Source: Clostridium acidisoli DSM 12555 (lineage in GTDB: Bacteria > Bacillota > Clostridia > Clostridiales > Clostridiaceae). From it: DNA of 64,000 nt. Every line of letters starts with the position of its first letter. Within the stretch, counting starts at the first letter, position 1. The stretch spans positions 1 through 64,000 of the forward strand of contig NZ_FWXH01000009.1 of the NCBI RefSeq assembly GCF_900176305.1, given 5' to 3'. Positions 15,686 through 23,497 of the stretch are shown one piece after another. A program made the position numbers and the translations under genes. Under the pieces are notes generated by a model, which saw only the letters and a list, made by a program, of their open reading frames with translations, was not told where the DNA came from and searched no databases.

Positions 15686-16834
15686 TTAAATGTATTTAAT
15701 ATCCCTATCCCCTAATGTATATTCTTCAATTCTATCCATAACATATGCTCCTGCATTTAAAAAACAAAAATAATCACCTTTATTAAATTTACTAGGAAGT
15801 TTTTTATTTAATTTTTCATATGGAATAAAATCAATATCAGTAGGCCATATACCGCATATTCTCCATTTTCTAGTTTCTTTATATTCTAAGTTATCTGGAA
15901 TTATATATTTGAAATTACTATTTGTCGTTAAAAAATATGGAGCTACTGCTATATCAAGTATTACAATATTTTCGTCATCTCTAACATCATGAATTTTTGA
16001 AAACAAAATTCCTGAATCACTTACTAGAAATCTTCCTGGTTCAACTATGAAAGTTATTTCCTTATCATCTCTAAATTTTCCAAAGATATCCTTTAGTCTT
16101 TCTTCAATCGAATCTTCTACTACTATTTTCTCAGGAAGACCACCACCAATATCTACGTACTTTAGCTTATATCCATTATTTTCAATAATATCGTATGCTT
16201 GTACCAATTTTGAATAATGTTCTTTTGGCAAGTCAACATTTCTTATATTAGATCCAGGATGTGTATGTATACCGACTAATCTTATATTTCTTAAATTTTT
16301 AATTTTTTCAATATTATTGTTAAAAGAGTCCAAATCTATTCCCATTTTTGAAGTCTTGTCTATTTTTATTCTTATACCTACTTCTTGAATTTTATTTTTA
16401 TTTTTACATATTTCATCTATGAAACTTAACTCATTAAAACTATCTGCATTAATCAATAAAACATTATTCTCTATTGCATTAACTAAAAAAGATTTGGGTT
16501 TATAAAAGCCATCAACAACTATAGGTGTAATATCTAATTTAATAGCCATATCAAGTTCCTTTTCACAATATACTTCTACACCTATGTCATGTTCTTTTAT
16601 AATTTTCAGAATTTCGATACTTGGAGCAACCTTTAATGCATAACATATAATTGCTTTTTTATTAGTTGCTCTTTTCAACATATTCTTTAAAAAGTTGCAA
16701 TTATCAGCTATTCTATTTCTTTTAATAATTAAGGTTGGACCATTGTCATTTTTAATAAAATCTTTGTAATAAGTATTATTGATATATAACTTGTTATTTA
16801 TGTTCTTTATGTAATTTAAATCATTAATATCCAT
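15686..16834 (-). CDS. Fold-type III PLP enzyme (Orn/DAP/Arg decarboxylase-like)
   Basis: The protein (382 aa) has the alanine-racemase-fold plus C-terminal beta domain of the LysA/ODC family: PLP Lys68 in ICYALKVAP, HPGS (192-195), DIGGGLPE (230-232 Gly), EPGR (265-268) and a C-terminal GAYVMD. Where decarboxylases have the catalytic Cys (GPxCE/DS), this one reads GIWPTDID with Pro331; a Cys precedes it at 327. It may be a decarboxylase with altered chemistry, or a related PLP enzyme. The ATG is chosen for GAAAGGTAA upstream; an earlier ATG 19 codons upstream is unlikely. It is the first gene of the peptide operon, so it may modify the peptide or supply a building block. Confidence 0.8.
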   Translation of the reverse strand: MDINDLNYIKNINNKLYINNTYYKDFIKNDNGPTLIIKRNRIADNCNFLKNMLKRATNKKAIICYALKVAPSIEILKIIKEHDIGVEVYCEKELDMAIKLDITPIVVDGFYKPKSFLVNAIENNVLLINADSFNELSFIDEICKNKNKIQEVGIRIKIDKTSKMGIDLDSFNNNIEKIKNLRNIRLVGIHTHPGSNIRNVDLPKEHYSKLVQAYDIIENNGYKLKYVDIGGGLPEKIVVEDSIEERLKDIFGKFRDDKEITFIVEPGRFLVSDSGILFSKIHDVRDDENIVILDIAVAPYFLTTNSNFKYIIPDNLEYKETRKWRICGIWPTDIDFIPYEKLNKKLPSKFNKGDYFCFLNAGAYVMDRIEEYTLGDRDIKYI

Positions 16835-16891
16835 AATTGTTACCTTTCGTGATAAATATATATATATTTCATAATATGTATATATTACCAT

Positions 16892-17125
16892 AAAAATAGC
16901 ATGTATGCAACAGTTTATTTGTATAATTTGTTATAAATTTTTATACATATATCAATTCTTTAAATAATAATTTCTTCGTTTTTTCTGACTATTTTTAGCA
17001 AAAGAAAGCTCCTCATCTTTAGTTTCCTTATCTCTTTTCCACTGGCAAAAGCTTGAAAATACTTGTCTAGTTCACAAATGGGGTAATGTGAGCATCCGTA
17101 TAAGCAAGGGCAAAGTATAACTAAA
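16892..17125. other. Intergenic region upstream of the peptide operon
   Basis: No intact gene is visible. The first 100 bases are almost pure A+T and must hold the peptide operon promoter, although no clear -35/-10 pair stands out. On the minus strand about 16964-17065 a frame without stops reads FCQWKRDKETKDEELSF and onwards, possibly the tail of a lost gene. I do not recognise it. Confidence 0.3.
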
Positions 17126-17160
17126 AAACTGAGCAGTTAAATATTAGGCTGCTCAGTTTA
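17126..17160 (-). terminator. Rho-independent terminator
   Basis: AAACTGAGCAG (17126-17136) pairs perfectly with CTGCTCAGTTT (17149-17159). On the minus strand the hairpin is followed by a T run. No intact gene lies directly upstream on that strand; it may belong to a lost gene, or insulate the peptide operon from readthrough. Confidence 0.7.
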
Positions 17161-17479
17161 ACAAAATTACTATTGTGTAGAATTGGTAAATTTCTTTTTA
17201 GTTGAAGTATCGCTAACATTTGCCATAAAACTCGTTTGTTTTGGGTACTTTTGTTTATGAAACTGTTTTTAGAACATTAAAAATCTACTTTTCTATATGA
17301 TATCGATTATGGCTTTATTGAATCAATTAAGTGTGAAATCATAGACAAATCAACATTTTTCACTGTGGCTCTGAAAAATCTTGAAAAAGTAAAGAAAAAA
17401 ATAAGAATGGTTATCTAAGTGAAAAAACAATGTATACCTATGAAGATTTCAGTAACTGTCAGTGGGCGAGATTCGCAAC
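17161..17479. other. Intergenic stretch with decayed coding sequence
   Basis: The plus strand at about 17277-17418 has a short open frame (LYDIDYGFIESIKCEI and onwards, ending KKKIRMVI then stop) without a start or ribosome site. It looks like a fragment of a lost gene. No family is recognised and no regulatory site was seen. Confidence 0.25.
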
Positions 17480-17507
17480 AAAAAATGCTGCCACGTCAGC
17501 ATTTTTT
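17480..17507. terminator. Terminator after the sigma-54-activator-like gene
   Basis: AAAAAATGCTG (17480-17490) pairs with CAGCATTTTTT (17497-17507) around a 6-nt loop. T runs are present on both strands, so it could work in either direction. It lies 26 nt past the stop codon. Confidence 0.75.
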
Positions 17508-17533
17508 TATGCTAATACGACAGCCTCAAAAAT

Positions 17534-19267
17534 TTATATCTTCATTATTTTATATTCATCAATTTTTCTATAAAGAGTAGCAATACCTATACCTAGTTTT
17601 GTTGCTGCCATCTTCTTACCTTCTGTACTGAATCCATATATTGAAAGTGCATTTTTTATAGTTTGTTTTTCAATTTGCTTTAAATTTAATGTGTGGGCAT
17701 AATTTTTATTTTTATTTTTTTCAACTTCCTCTATTATTTTTTTGGGAATTATCTCTTTATTAATAATCCCATCAGAATTCATTATGTTAATCATAAATTC
17801 CACATTATTTTTTAATTCTGCAACATTGCCAGGCCAATCATATTTTAACAAATATTCCCATGCTTCTTGATCTATGCCTATAAACTTTTTACTAAATAAT
17901 TTAGAAAATCTCATTGCAAAACTATAGGTGATTACTTTAATATCCTCAGCTCTTTCTCGTAATGAGTTTATTCTTATTGGTATAACGTTAATGGTGTAAT
18001 ATAATTCTTCAATAAATGAACCACTTTTAATCAGATGTTCTATATTGTTATTTGTACCAAAAATAAATCTTATATCGGTTTGAATTGCGCTATTTTCTAC
18101 ATTAGCAGCTATTTCTTTATCTTCAATTACCCTTAATAATTTTTCTTGAAGATGCAGAGGCATTTCATCAATTTTATTAAAAAATATTGTCCCGCCATTT
18201 GCTAGTTCTAATTTTCCTTTTTCATGTTCTACTTCATTACTTTTTCCGAACAGTTCTTCCTCTAAAAATTCTACATTTAATTCTTTACAGTCAACTATTA
18301 TGAAAGGTTTATTTCTTCTATAACTTTCTTTATGAATAGCTCTTGCAAGCGTTTCTTTTCCTGATCCAACCTCACCACTAATTAATACAGAAGAAGTTGA
18401 ATCTGCGATATTTAATATATTCTTTTTTATAGTAATTATTTCTTTAGAAGTCCCTAGTATACTATCAAATGCAACGTCCTTATTAATGTCCATAATCCTG
18501 TTAATATTATTTTTTATAACAGAACTGTCATTAAACATAAACATATATTTATATTTTTCTTCAAAATCTATATCGCTTATATTTCCAACTAATAAGTATT
18601 TTTTACCATTTACTATAACGCTATACTCTTTAAATTCCATTAAATAGTTACCTGTGTGATCTATGTTCATTTTATAACTACATGTATCATAAATTTCAAA
18701 TATATCATTTGCTTTTTTATTTGAATAAGATATACAAAAATTTTTATCAAGTATAACTACCGCCTTGTCTATTTCTTCTGTTATTATACTGAATAAACTT
18801 ACAAGTTCTGTGTTTTTTTCTTGCTCCATACTTTCAGAAACCATTTCTTTGATATTATCAGATACATATTTTAATAGAGAAGTATAACTTTTTAAGTTTG
18901 CAAGCATTTTCTCTTCCTGCTTTTCACTTACACATATAAGTACAATCATACCAATTATTTCATCATTTAGTATTATGGGGGAACACACTTCAAACTTATT
19001 TACACATGCATCATGCTTAGGACAATTAATACATATGTCATCTTTTTTAGGCTCATTTACAATTTCAAGTTGCTTTGAAGCTATTACTTTTCTATATATG
19101 TTATTCTCATCTTCTACATTTTGGTCAATGCTAACTTTATATGCTTTACTTCCAGCTATAATATTAAACTTACAATCCAAAATCTTTACATTAACCTCTA
19201 ATGCTTCAGATAACACGTTAGCATATCTAGTCAATTTTTTTTGCACCTTTTTTAATAACGTACTCAT
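17534..19267 (-). CDS. Sigma-54-activator-like regulator with a degenerate AAA+ domain
   Basis: The protein (577 aa) has an N-terminal GAF-like sensor domain carrying four Cys (79, 82, 88, 95; CINCPKHDACV...C), a PAS-like domain (about 155-250), an NtrC-type AAA+ domain (about 268-490) and a C-terminal Fis-type helix-turn-helix. The AAA+ core is abnormal: Walker A is kept (GEVGSGKE, 298-305), but GAFTGA is absent, Walker B reads IFFNKIDE in place of FLDEIGE, and the arginine-finger segment reads FIEELYYTINV without either Arg. It is therefore unlikely to drive sigma-54 open-complex formation and may act as a DNA-bound repressor or ligand sensor. The Cys quartet could bind a metal or Fe-S cluster. 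Confidence 0.8.
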   Translation of the reverse strand: MSTLLKKVQKKLTRYANVLSEALEVNVKILDCKFNIIAGSKAYKVSIDQNVEDENNIYRKVIASKQLEIVNEPKKDDICINCPKHDACVNKFEVCSPIILNDEIIGMIVLICVSEKQEEKMLANLKSYTSLLKYVSDNIKEMVSESMEQEKNTELVSLFSIITEEIDKAVVILDKNFCISYSNKKANDIFEIYDTCSYKMNIDHTGNYLMEFKEYSVIVNGKKYLLVGNISDIDFEEKYKYMFMFNDSSVIKNNINRIMDINKDVAFDSILGTSKEIITIKKNILNIADSTSSVLISGEVGSGKETLARAIHKESYRRNKPFIIVDCKELNVEFLEEELFGKSNEVEHEKGKLELANGGTIFFNKIDEMPLHLQEKLLRVIEDKEIAANVENSAIQTDIRFIFGTNNNIEHLIKSGSFIEELYYTINVIPIRINSLRERAEDIKVITYSFAMRFSKLFSKKFIGIDQEAWEYLLKYDWPGNVAELKNNVEFMINIMNSDGIINKEIIPKKIIEEVEKNKNKNYAHTLNLKQIEKQTIKNALSIYGFSTEGKKMAATKLGIGIATLYRKIDEYKIMKI

Positions 19268-19636
19268 AAATTCACCTCTAAGAAAACACCTTTAATTGTT
19301 TATGAGTATATTATTATTATATCAAAATGTCAATTATATTTTTGATAAATTGTTAATTTTTTTGATTATTTTTATAATTAAACTGATTTTAATAGTTATT
19401 TTTTGTGTTTTTGTAATATTTGTATTTAATCAAAATGTATTTTTACAAACAGATAAATTTTATTACCAATATGAAGCTTTTACAGGTTTTGTTATTATTT
19501 TAATAAAATCTTTAAAGCATATTGAAAAAATTGGATTGTTATGTAATAATTTTATTAATAGATAATGTATTTTTGTGTAAACTATCATGTTGTTATTTCT
19601 AGCATATTGCTAATTATAGAAGGTAGGTGTTATATT
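19268..19636. other. Divergent intergenic region, no gene
   Basis: This very A+T-rich stretch separates the sigma-54-activator-like gene from the GGDEF-EAL gene. It must hold both promoters, but no convincing -35/-10 pair, operator or riboswitch was recognised. Open frames in it are low-complexity and lack ribosome sites. Confidence 0.4.
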
Positions 19637-21340
19637 ATGTATAAATATGACTTTAAAACCTATGACCGTGCTTTAGAAAGTGTTAATGATGTAATTTGGG
19701 AAATTAACGTTACTAGTAATGAATTTTTTCTTGATGATAGAATATTAAAAATAACAGGATACACACCAGATAATTTTACCAGTATACAAAATTTTATTGA
19801 AAAATTATCTTTGGAAAAGGATAAGATACCCGCATTAGTAGATTTTGATAACTACATTTGTAGTCGTTCACATTTTTATCAAAGTTCTTTTAGAATAAAA
19901 ACAAAAAATGCTGAAATTAAATGGATTCTGATTAAAGGTAAAATGTTCAATGATTCTAATTCAAACAGTACTCTTATATCAGGATCAATTTCTGACATAA
20001 CTGAAATAAAAAAACTCCAAAGTGAGATTTCATATGTATCTAATTATGACAGTCTTACCGGCCTTCCCAATAGAACTTTTTTCTTTTCCATGCTTAATAA
20101 TTCATTAATACATGCTAAAATTGAAAACAAAAAATTAGCTTTACTATTTATAGATTTAGATAATTTTAAATTCATAAATGACACTAATGGTCATAATTAC
20201 GGTGACCATCTTTTAAAAGTTTTTGCTCAATTAATCACTTCTCTATTCAGTGAACATGGAAAGGTTGCAAGAATCGGAGGAGATGAATTTGTACTTTTAA
20301 TTTATGATTTTAAAACTCTGGATGAGATACAAAACATATGCAATATTATGCAACATTACTTAGTAAGTCCATTTGAAATACTTGACAAGTGGATTTATGT
20401 TACAGCTAGCATTGGTATAGCTACATTTCCATCCGATAGTTCTTCTCCAAGTGAGCTAGTAAATTTTGCAGATTTTGCAATGTTTCAATCAAAATTAAGA
20501 GGTAAAAATAAGTATACATTTTTTAGAAAAGATATTTCTGATTTCTATTTAAGGCAATCTCAGATAGAAAACGAACTTAAAAATTCAATAACAAATAAAG
20601 AATTTTCCATCTTTTATCAGCCTCAAATTAATTCTAATAACAATAAAATTACTGGTGTTGAAGCATTAATAAGATGGAAAAGTGCCAAGCTTGGAAATAT
20701 CGCTCCAAGTGAATTTATACCAATTGCAGAGAAAAATGGCTTCATTGTGAAATTAGGTGATTGGATTTTAAATAAGGTTTTATCTGATGTATGTATTTGG
20801 CAACAACAAAAGTTTAGTTTTGGAACTGTGTCTATTAATATATCCCCAATTCAAATTAAAGAAACTAATTTTAAAGAGGATTTAATTAATGCTTGTACTA
20901 AATACAAAGTTTCCCCTAATTTACTTGAAATCGAAATTACAGAAGGTACTTTAATTGAAATATACGATGACAAGATCGAGACATTAAATGATATCATTAA
21001 AAGTGGCATTCACATAGCAATTGATGATTTTGGGACAGGTTATTCCTCTTTAAATTATTTGACCAACTTACCAGTTAATACTTTGAAAATAGATAAATCT
21101 TTTATTGATAATATAAAAGACGATAAAAACAAGGCAGTCATAAAAAGTATTGTTTTTTTATCTAACGCTTTAAATTATAAAATTGTTACTGAAGGTGTAG
21201 AAACAAAAGAACAAATAGATCTTCTTAGAGATTTAGGTTGCAATATAATTCAAGGATATTATTTTAGTAAACCTCTTCCTCAGAGTGAATTTATGAAAAT
21301 GCTTAATAAAAGCAAAGATTGGAGTGAATATTTTGGGTAA
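19637..21340 (+). CDS. PAS-GGDEF-EAL cyclic-di-GMP enzyme
   Basis: The protein (567 aa) has an N-terminal PAS domain (about 10-130), a GGDEF domain with an intact RIGGDEF site, and an EAL domain with GVEALIRW, IEITEG and AIDDFGTGYSSL. Both catalytic sites look intact, so it could make or degrade c-di-GMP. There is no transmembrane segment, so it senses a cytoplasmic signal. The ATG at 19637 follows AAGGTAGGTG; an ATG 24 codons earlier has no good ribosome site. It overlaps the next gene, a hybrid kinase, by a few bases, so the two are co-translated. Confidence 0.9.
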   Translation: MYKYDFKTYDRALESVNDVIWEINVTSNEFFLDDRILKITGYTPDNFTSIQNFIEKLSLEKDKIPALVDFDNYICSRSHFYQSSFRIKTKNAEIKWILIKGKMFNDSNSNSTLISGSISDITEIKKLQSEISYVSNYDSLTGLPNRTFFFSMLNNSLIHAKIENKKLALLFIDLDNFKFINDTNGHNYGDHLLKVFAQLITSLFSEHGKVARIGGDEFVLLIYDFKTLDEIQNICNIMQHYLVSPFEILDKWIYVTASIGIATFPSDSSSPSELVNFADFAMFQSKLRGKNKYTFFRKDISDFYLRQSQIENELKNSITNKEFSIFYQPQINSNNNKITGVEALIRWKSAKLGNIAPSEFIPIAEKNGFIVKLGDWILNKVLSDVCIWQQQKFSFGTVSINISPIQIKETNFKEDLINACTKYKVSPNLLEIEITEGTLIEIYDDKIETLNDIIKSGIHIAIDDFGTGYSSLNYLTNLPVNTLKIDKSFIDNIKDDKNKAVIKSIVFLSNALNYKIVTEGVETKEQIDLLRDLGCNIIQGYYFSKPLPQSEFMKMLNKSKDWSEYFG

Positions 21341-23339
21341 TTTACCTAGTAAAAAGAATCCATTAATAACAGATAAACTTGAAATCTATAAAAATATGTT
21401 TGAAAATTCTAAAGACATAATTTTATTATTTGATATTAATGGGAATCTTATAGATGGAAATCTTGCTGCATTAAAAAGTTATGGATATAGTAAATCTGAA
21501 TTGTTGCAGAAGAACATATCACACATTAGAATAAAAACCGAAAGTCTAACTTTTAAAAAACAATTTCAGTTAGCTGCAAACTCAAAAGAAGGGGTAGAAT
21601 TTCATACTTTCCATGTACGAAAAGACGGTTCAAACTTTCCGGTTGAAGTTAAATCAGTTGCCCTTACTATAAACTCCGAAAAAATCATTTTTAGCGTAAT
21701 ACGTGATATTTCTAAAAGATTAATCAGTGAAAGTGAACTTAGAATTCTTGCGTCAATTGTAGAATATTCTGATGATGCTATTATTAGTAAAAATCTTAAT
21801 GGCATATTAACTAGTTGGAATAATGGCGCTAAAATTTTATATGGTTATACAAAAGAAGAGATTATTGGAAAAAGCCTTTCAGTTTTAATACCCCCCAAAA
21901 ACAGTGATGAATTAAATGTAATTCTAGATAAAATAAAGCTAGGTGAAAAAATTGACCACTATGAAACAACAAGATTACGTAAAGATGGTAAAGAAGTCTT
22001 TGTTTCTATAAGTGTTTCTCCTATTCGTGACATTTATGGTAACATATGTGGTGCGTCTACTATAGCAAGAGATATAACCGAAACAATTAAAAAAGGAAAA
22101 GAATTGAGAGAAAAATATGATGAACTTTCTGCTGTATATGAAGAATTAATTGCTACAGAGGAAGAACTTCGTACAAATTATGAGCAATTAGAAGAATCAA
22201 AAGCTGCTGCTGATAAAGCTAATATTGCTAAAACTCAATTTCTTGCCAATATGAGTCATGAAATTAGAACCCCCTTAAATGGCATAATTGGGACTATAGA
22301 TTTACTAAATTTGACAAATCTTACAAACGAGCAATTAGAATACATAACCATGCTAAAATCTTCTTCAAACATTTTACTTCATACAATTAATAGCATTTTA
22401 GATATATCCAAAATAGAGGCTGGAAAATATGAAGTTGTCACGAAACCTTTTGACTTAAAAGTTATTATAGACAGAATAATAAAGGAATTATCTCTTGCAT
22501 GTTCAAAAAATGGATTATTATTTAAATATAATGTAGATTCATCATTACAGTTTAACTTATTAGGTGATTCTCTTAAATTAAATCAAATTTTAACTAATTT
22601 AATTAGTAATGCCATTAAATTCACACAAAATGGATACATTTCTTTTAATGCATCCAAAACTTCACAAATTGGTAACAAGATTGGTATTAAATTTTCCGTG
22701 GAAGATTCCGGCATCGGAATTAAAGACACTTTTAAGAATCAAATTTTTAAAAAGTTTGTACAGCAAGATTCATCATATACAAAAACTTATCAAGGTACAG
22801 GGCTTGGCCTTGCAATTTCAAAAGAGCTTGCTAAAATGATGGATGGAGACATTTGGTTTGAAAGTAAGTCTGGAGAAGGAAGCACTTTTTATTTTTCAAT
22901 AGAACTTGATATAGACACCTCCGATATAACAAGTGCAAATTCTTTAGTGGCCGCAGATGTCATATCCCCTGATAATTTTAAAAATACAATATTAGTAGTT
23001 GAAGATAATGAAATAAACATGAAAATAGTATCAAGTATGATAAAAAAATTAGGTTACAACTTTATCACTGCTGGTAACGGTATGGATGCAATAAATTTGC
23101 TTAAAAATAACGATGTTAAATTAATACTTATGGATGTACAAATGCCTATATTAAATGGATATGATACAACAAAAATAATACGTAATAATTCTAGTAATGA
23201 AAATATACCAATAGTAGCAATGACGGCATACTCTATGGTTGGTGATAGAGAATTATTTCTAGAAAATGGCATGACCGATTATATCGGTAAGCCTTTTGAA
23301 TTTGATAAACTTAAAGAACTATTGTCTAAATACTTGTAA
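21333..23339 (+). CDS. PAS-PAS hybrid sensor histidine kinase with receiver domain
   Basis: The protein (about 668 aa) has two PAS domains (about 15-135 and 140-260, each with a PAC-type end), a short coiled coil, HisKA with NMSHEIRTPLNGIIG, HATPase with DSGIGI and GTGLGLAISKEL, and a C-terminal receiver domain (VVEDNEIN, LMDVQMPILNG, KPF). There is no membrane segment. I chose the TTG at 21333 because GGAGTG lies 6 nt upstream; a GTG at 21324 is the alternative. Either start overlaps the GGDEF-EAL gene, so the kinase and the cyclic-di-GMP enzyme probably form one signalling unit. Confidence 0.88.
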   Translation: MGNLPSKKNPLITDKLEIYKNMFENSKDIILLFDINGNLIDGNLAALKSYGYSKSELLQKNISHIRIKTESLTFKKQFQLAANSKEGVEFHTFHVRKDGSNFPVEVKSVALTINSEKIIFSVIRDISKRLISESELRILASIVEYSDDAIISKNLNGILTSWNNGAKILYGYTKEEIIGKSLSVLIPPKNSDELNVILDKIKLGEKIDHYETTRLRKDGKEVFVSISVSPIRDIYGNICGASTIARDITETIKKGKELREKYDELSAVYEELIATEEELRTNYEQLEESKAAADKANIAKTQFLANMSHEIRTPLNGIIGTIDLLNLTNLTNEQLEYITMLKSSSNILLHTINSILDISKIEAGKYEVVTKPFDLKVIIDRIIKELSLACSKNGLLFKYNVDSSLQFNLLGDSLKLNQILTNLISNAIKFTQNGYISFNASKTSQIGNKIGIKFSVEDSGIGIKDTFKNQIFKKFVQQDSSYTKTYQGTGLGLAISKELAKMMDGDIWFESKSGEGSTFYFSIELDIDTSDITSANSLVAADVISPDNFKNTILVVEDNEINMKIVSSMIKKLGYNFITAGNGMDAINLLKNNDVKLILMDVQMPILNGYDTTKIIRNNSSNENIPIVAMTAYSMVGDRELFLENGMTDYIGKPFEFDKLKELLSKYL

Positions 23340-23389
23340 CACTTGCAAGATTTAGTTTTCTTGCTCACGTAGCATAGTAAAAATCTTTA

Positions 23390-23417
23390 ACCAATTATTT
23401 TGAAATTTCATATTATA
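23390..23417 (+). promoter_or_regulatory. Possible sigma-K promoter of the multicopper oxidase gene
   Basis: CATATTATA (23409-23417) matches the sigma-K -10 pattern CATANNNTA, with the AC dinucleotide of the -35 pattern 17 nt upstream (23390-23391). Bacillus cotA is sigma-K dependent, which makes the match sensible. Such short AT-rich patterns arise often by chance here. Confidence 0.3.
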
Positions 23418-23497
23418 TTTTGAGACATCAAATTTTTGTATTTCTCTATACTCCTTAATTTTCTTATCCAAAATGTACTATAAGGAGTTCGATATAT

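Noticed and set aside
17277-17470. Two overlapping plus-strand frames considered as a small gene
   Set aside because: No start codon with a ribosome site, an internal stop in one frame, and the second runs through a terminator hairpin.
19296-19565. Open frame of 89 codons on the plus strand before the GGDEF-EAL gene
   Set aside because: Composition is Ile/Phe/Leu/Asn only, as expected from AT-rich non-coding DNA, and there is no ribosome site.
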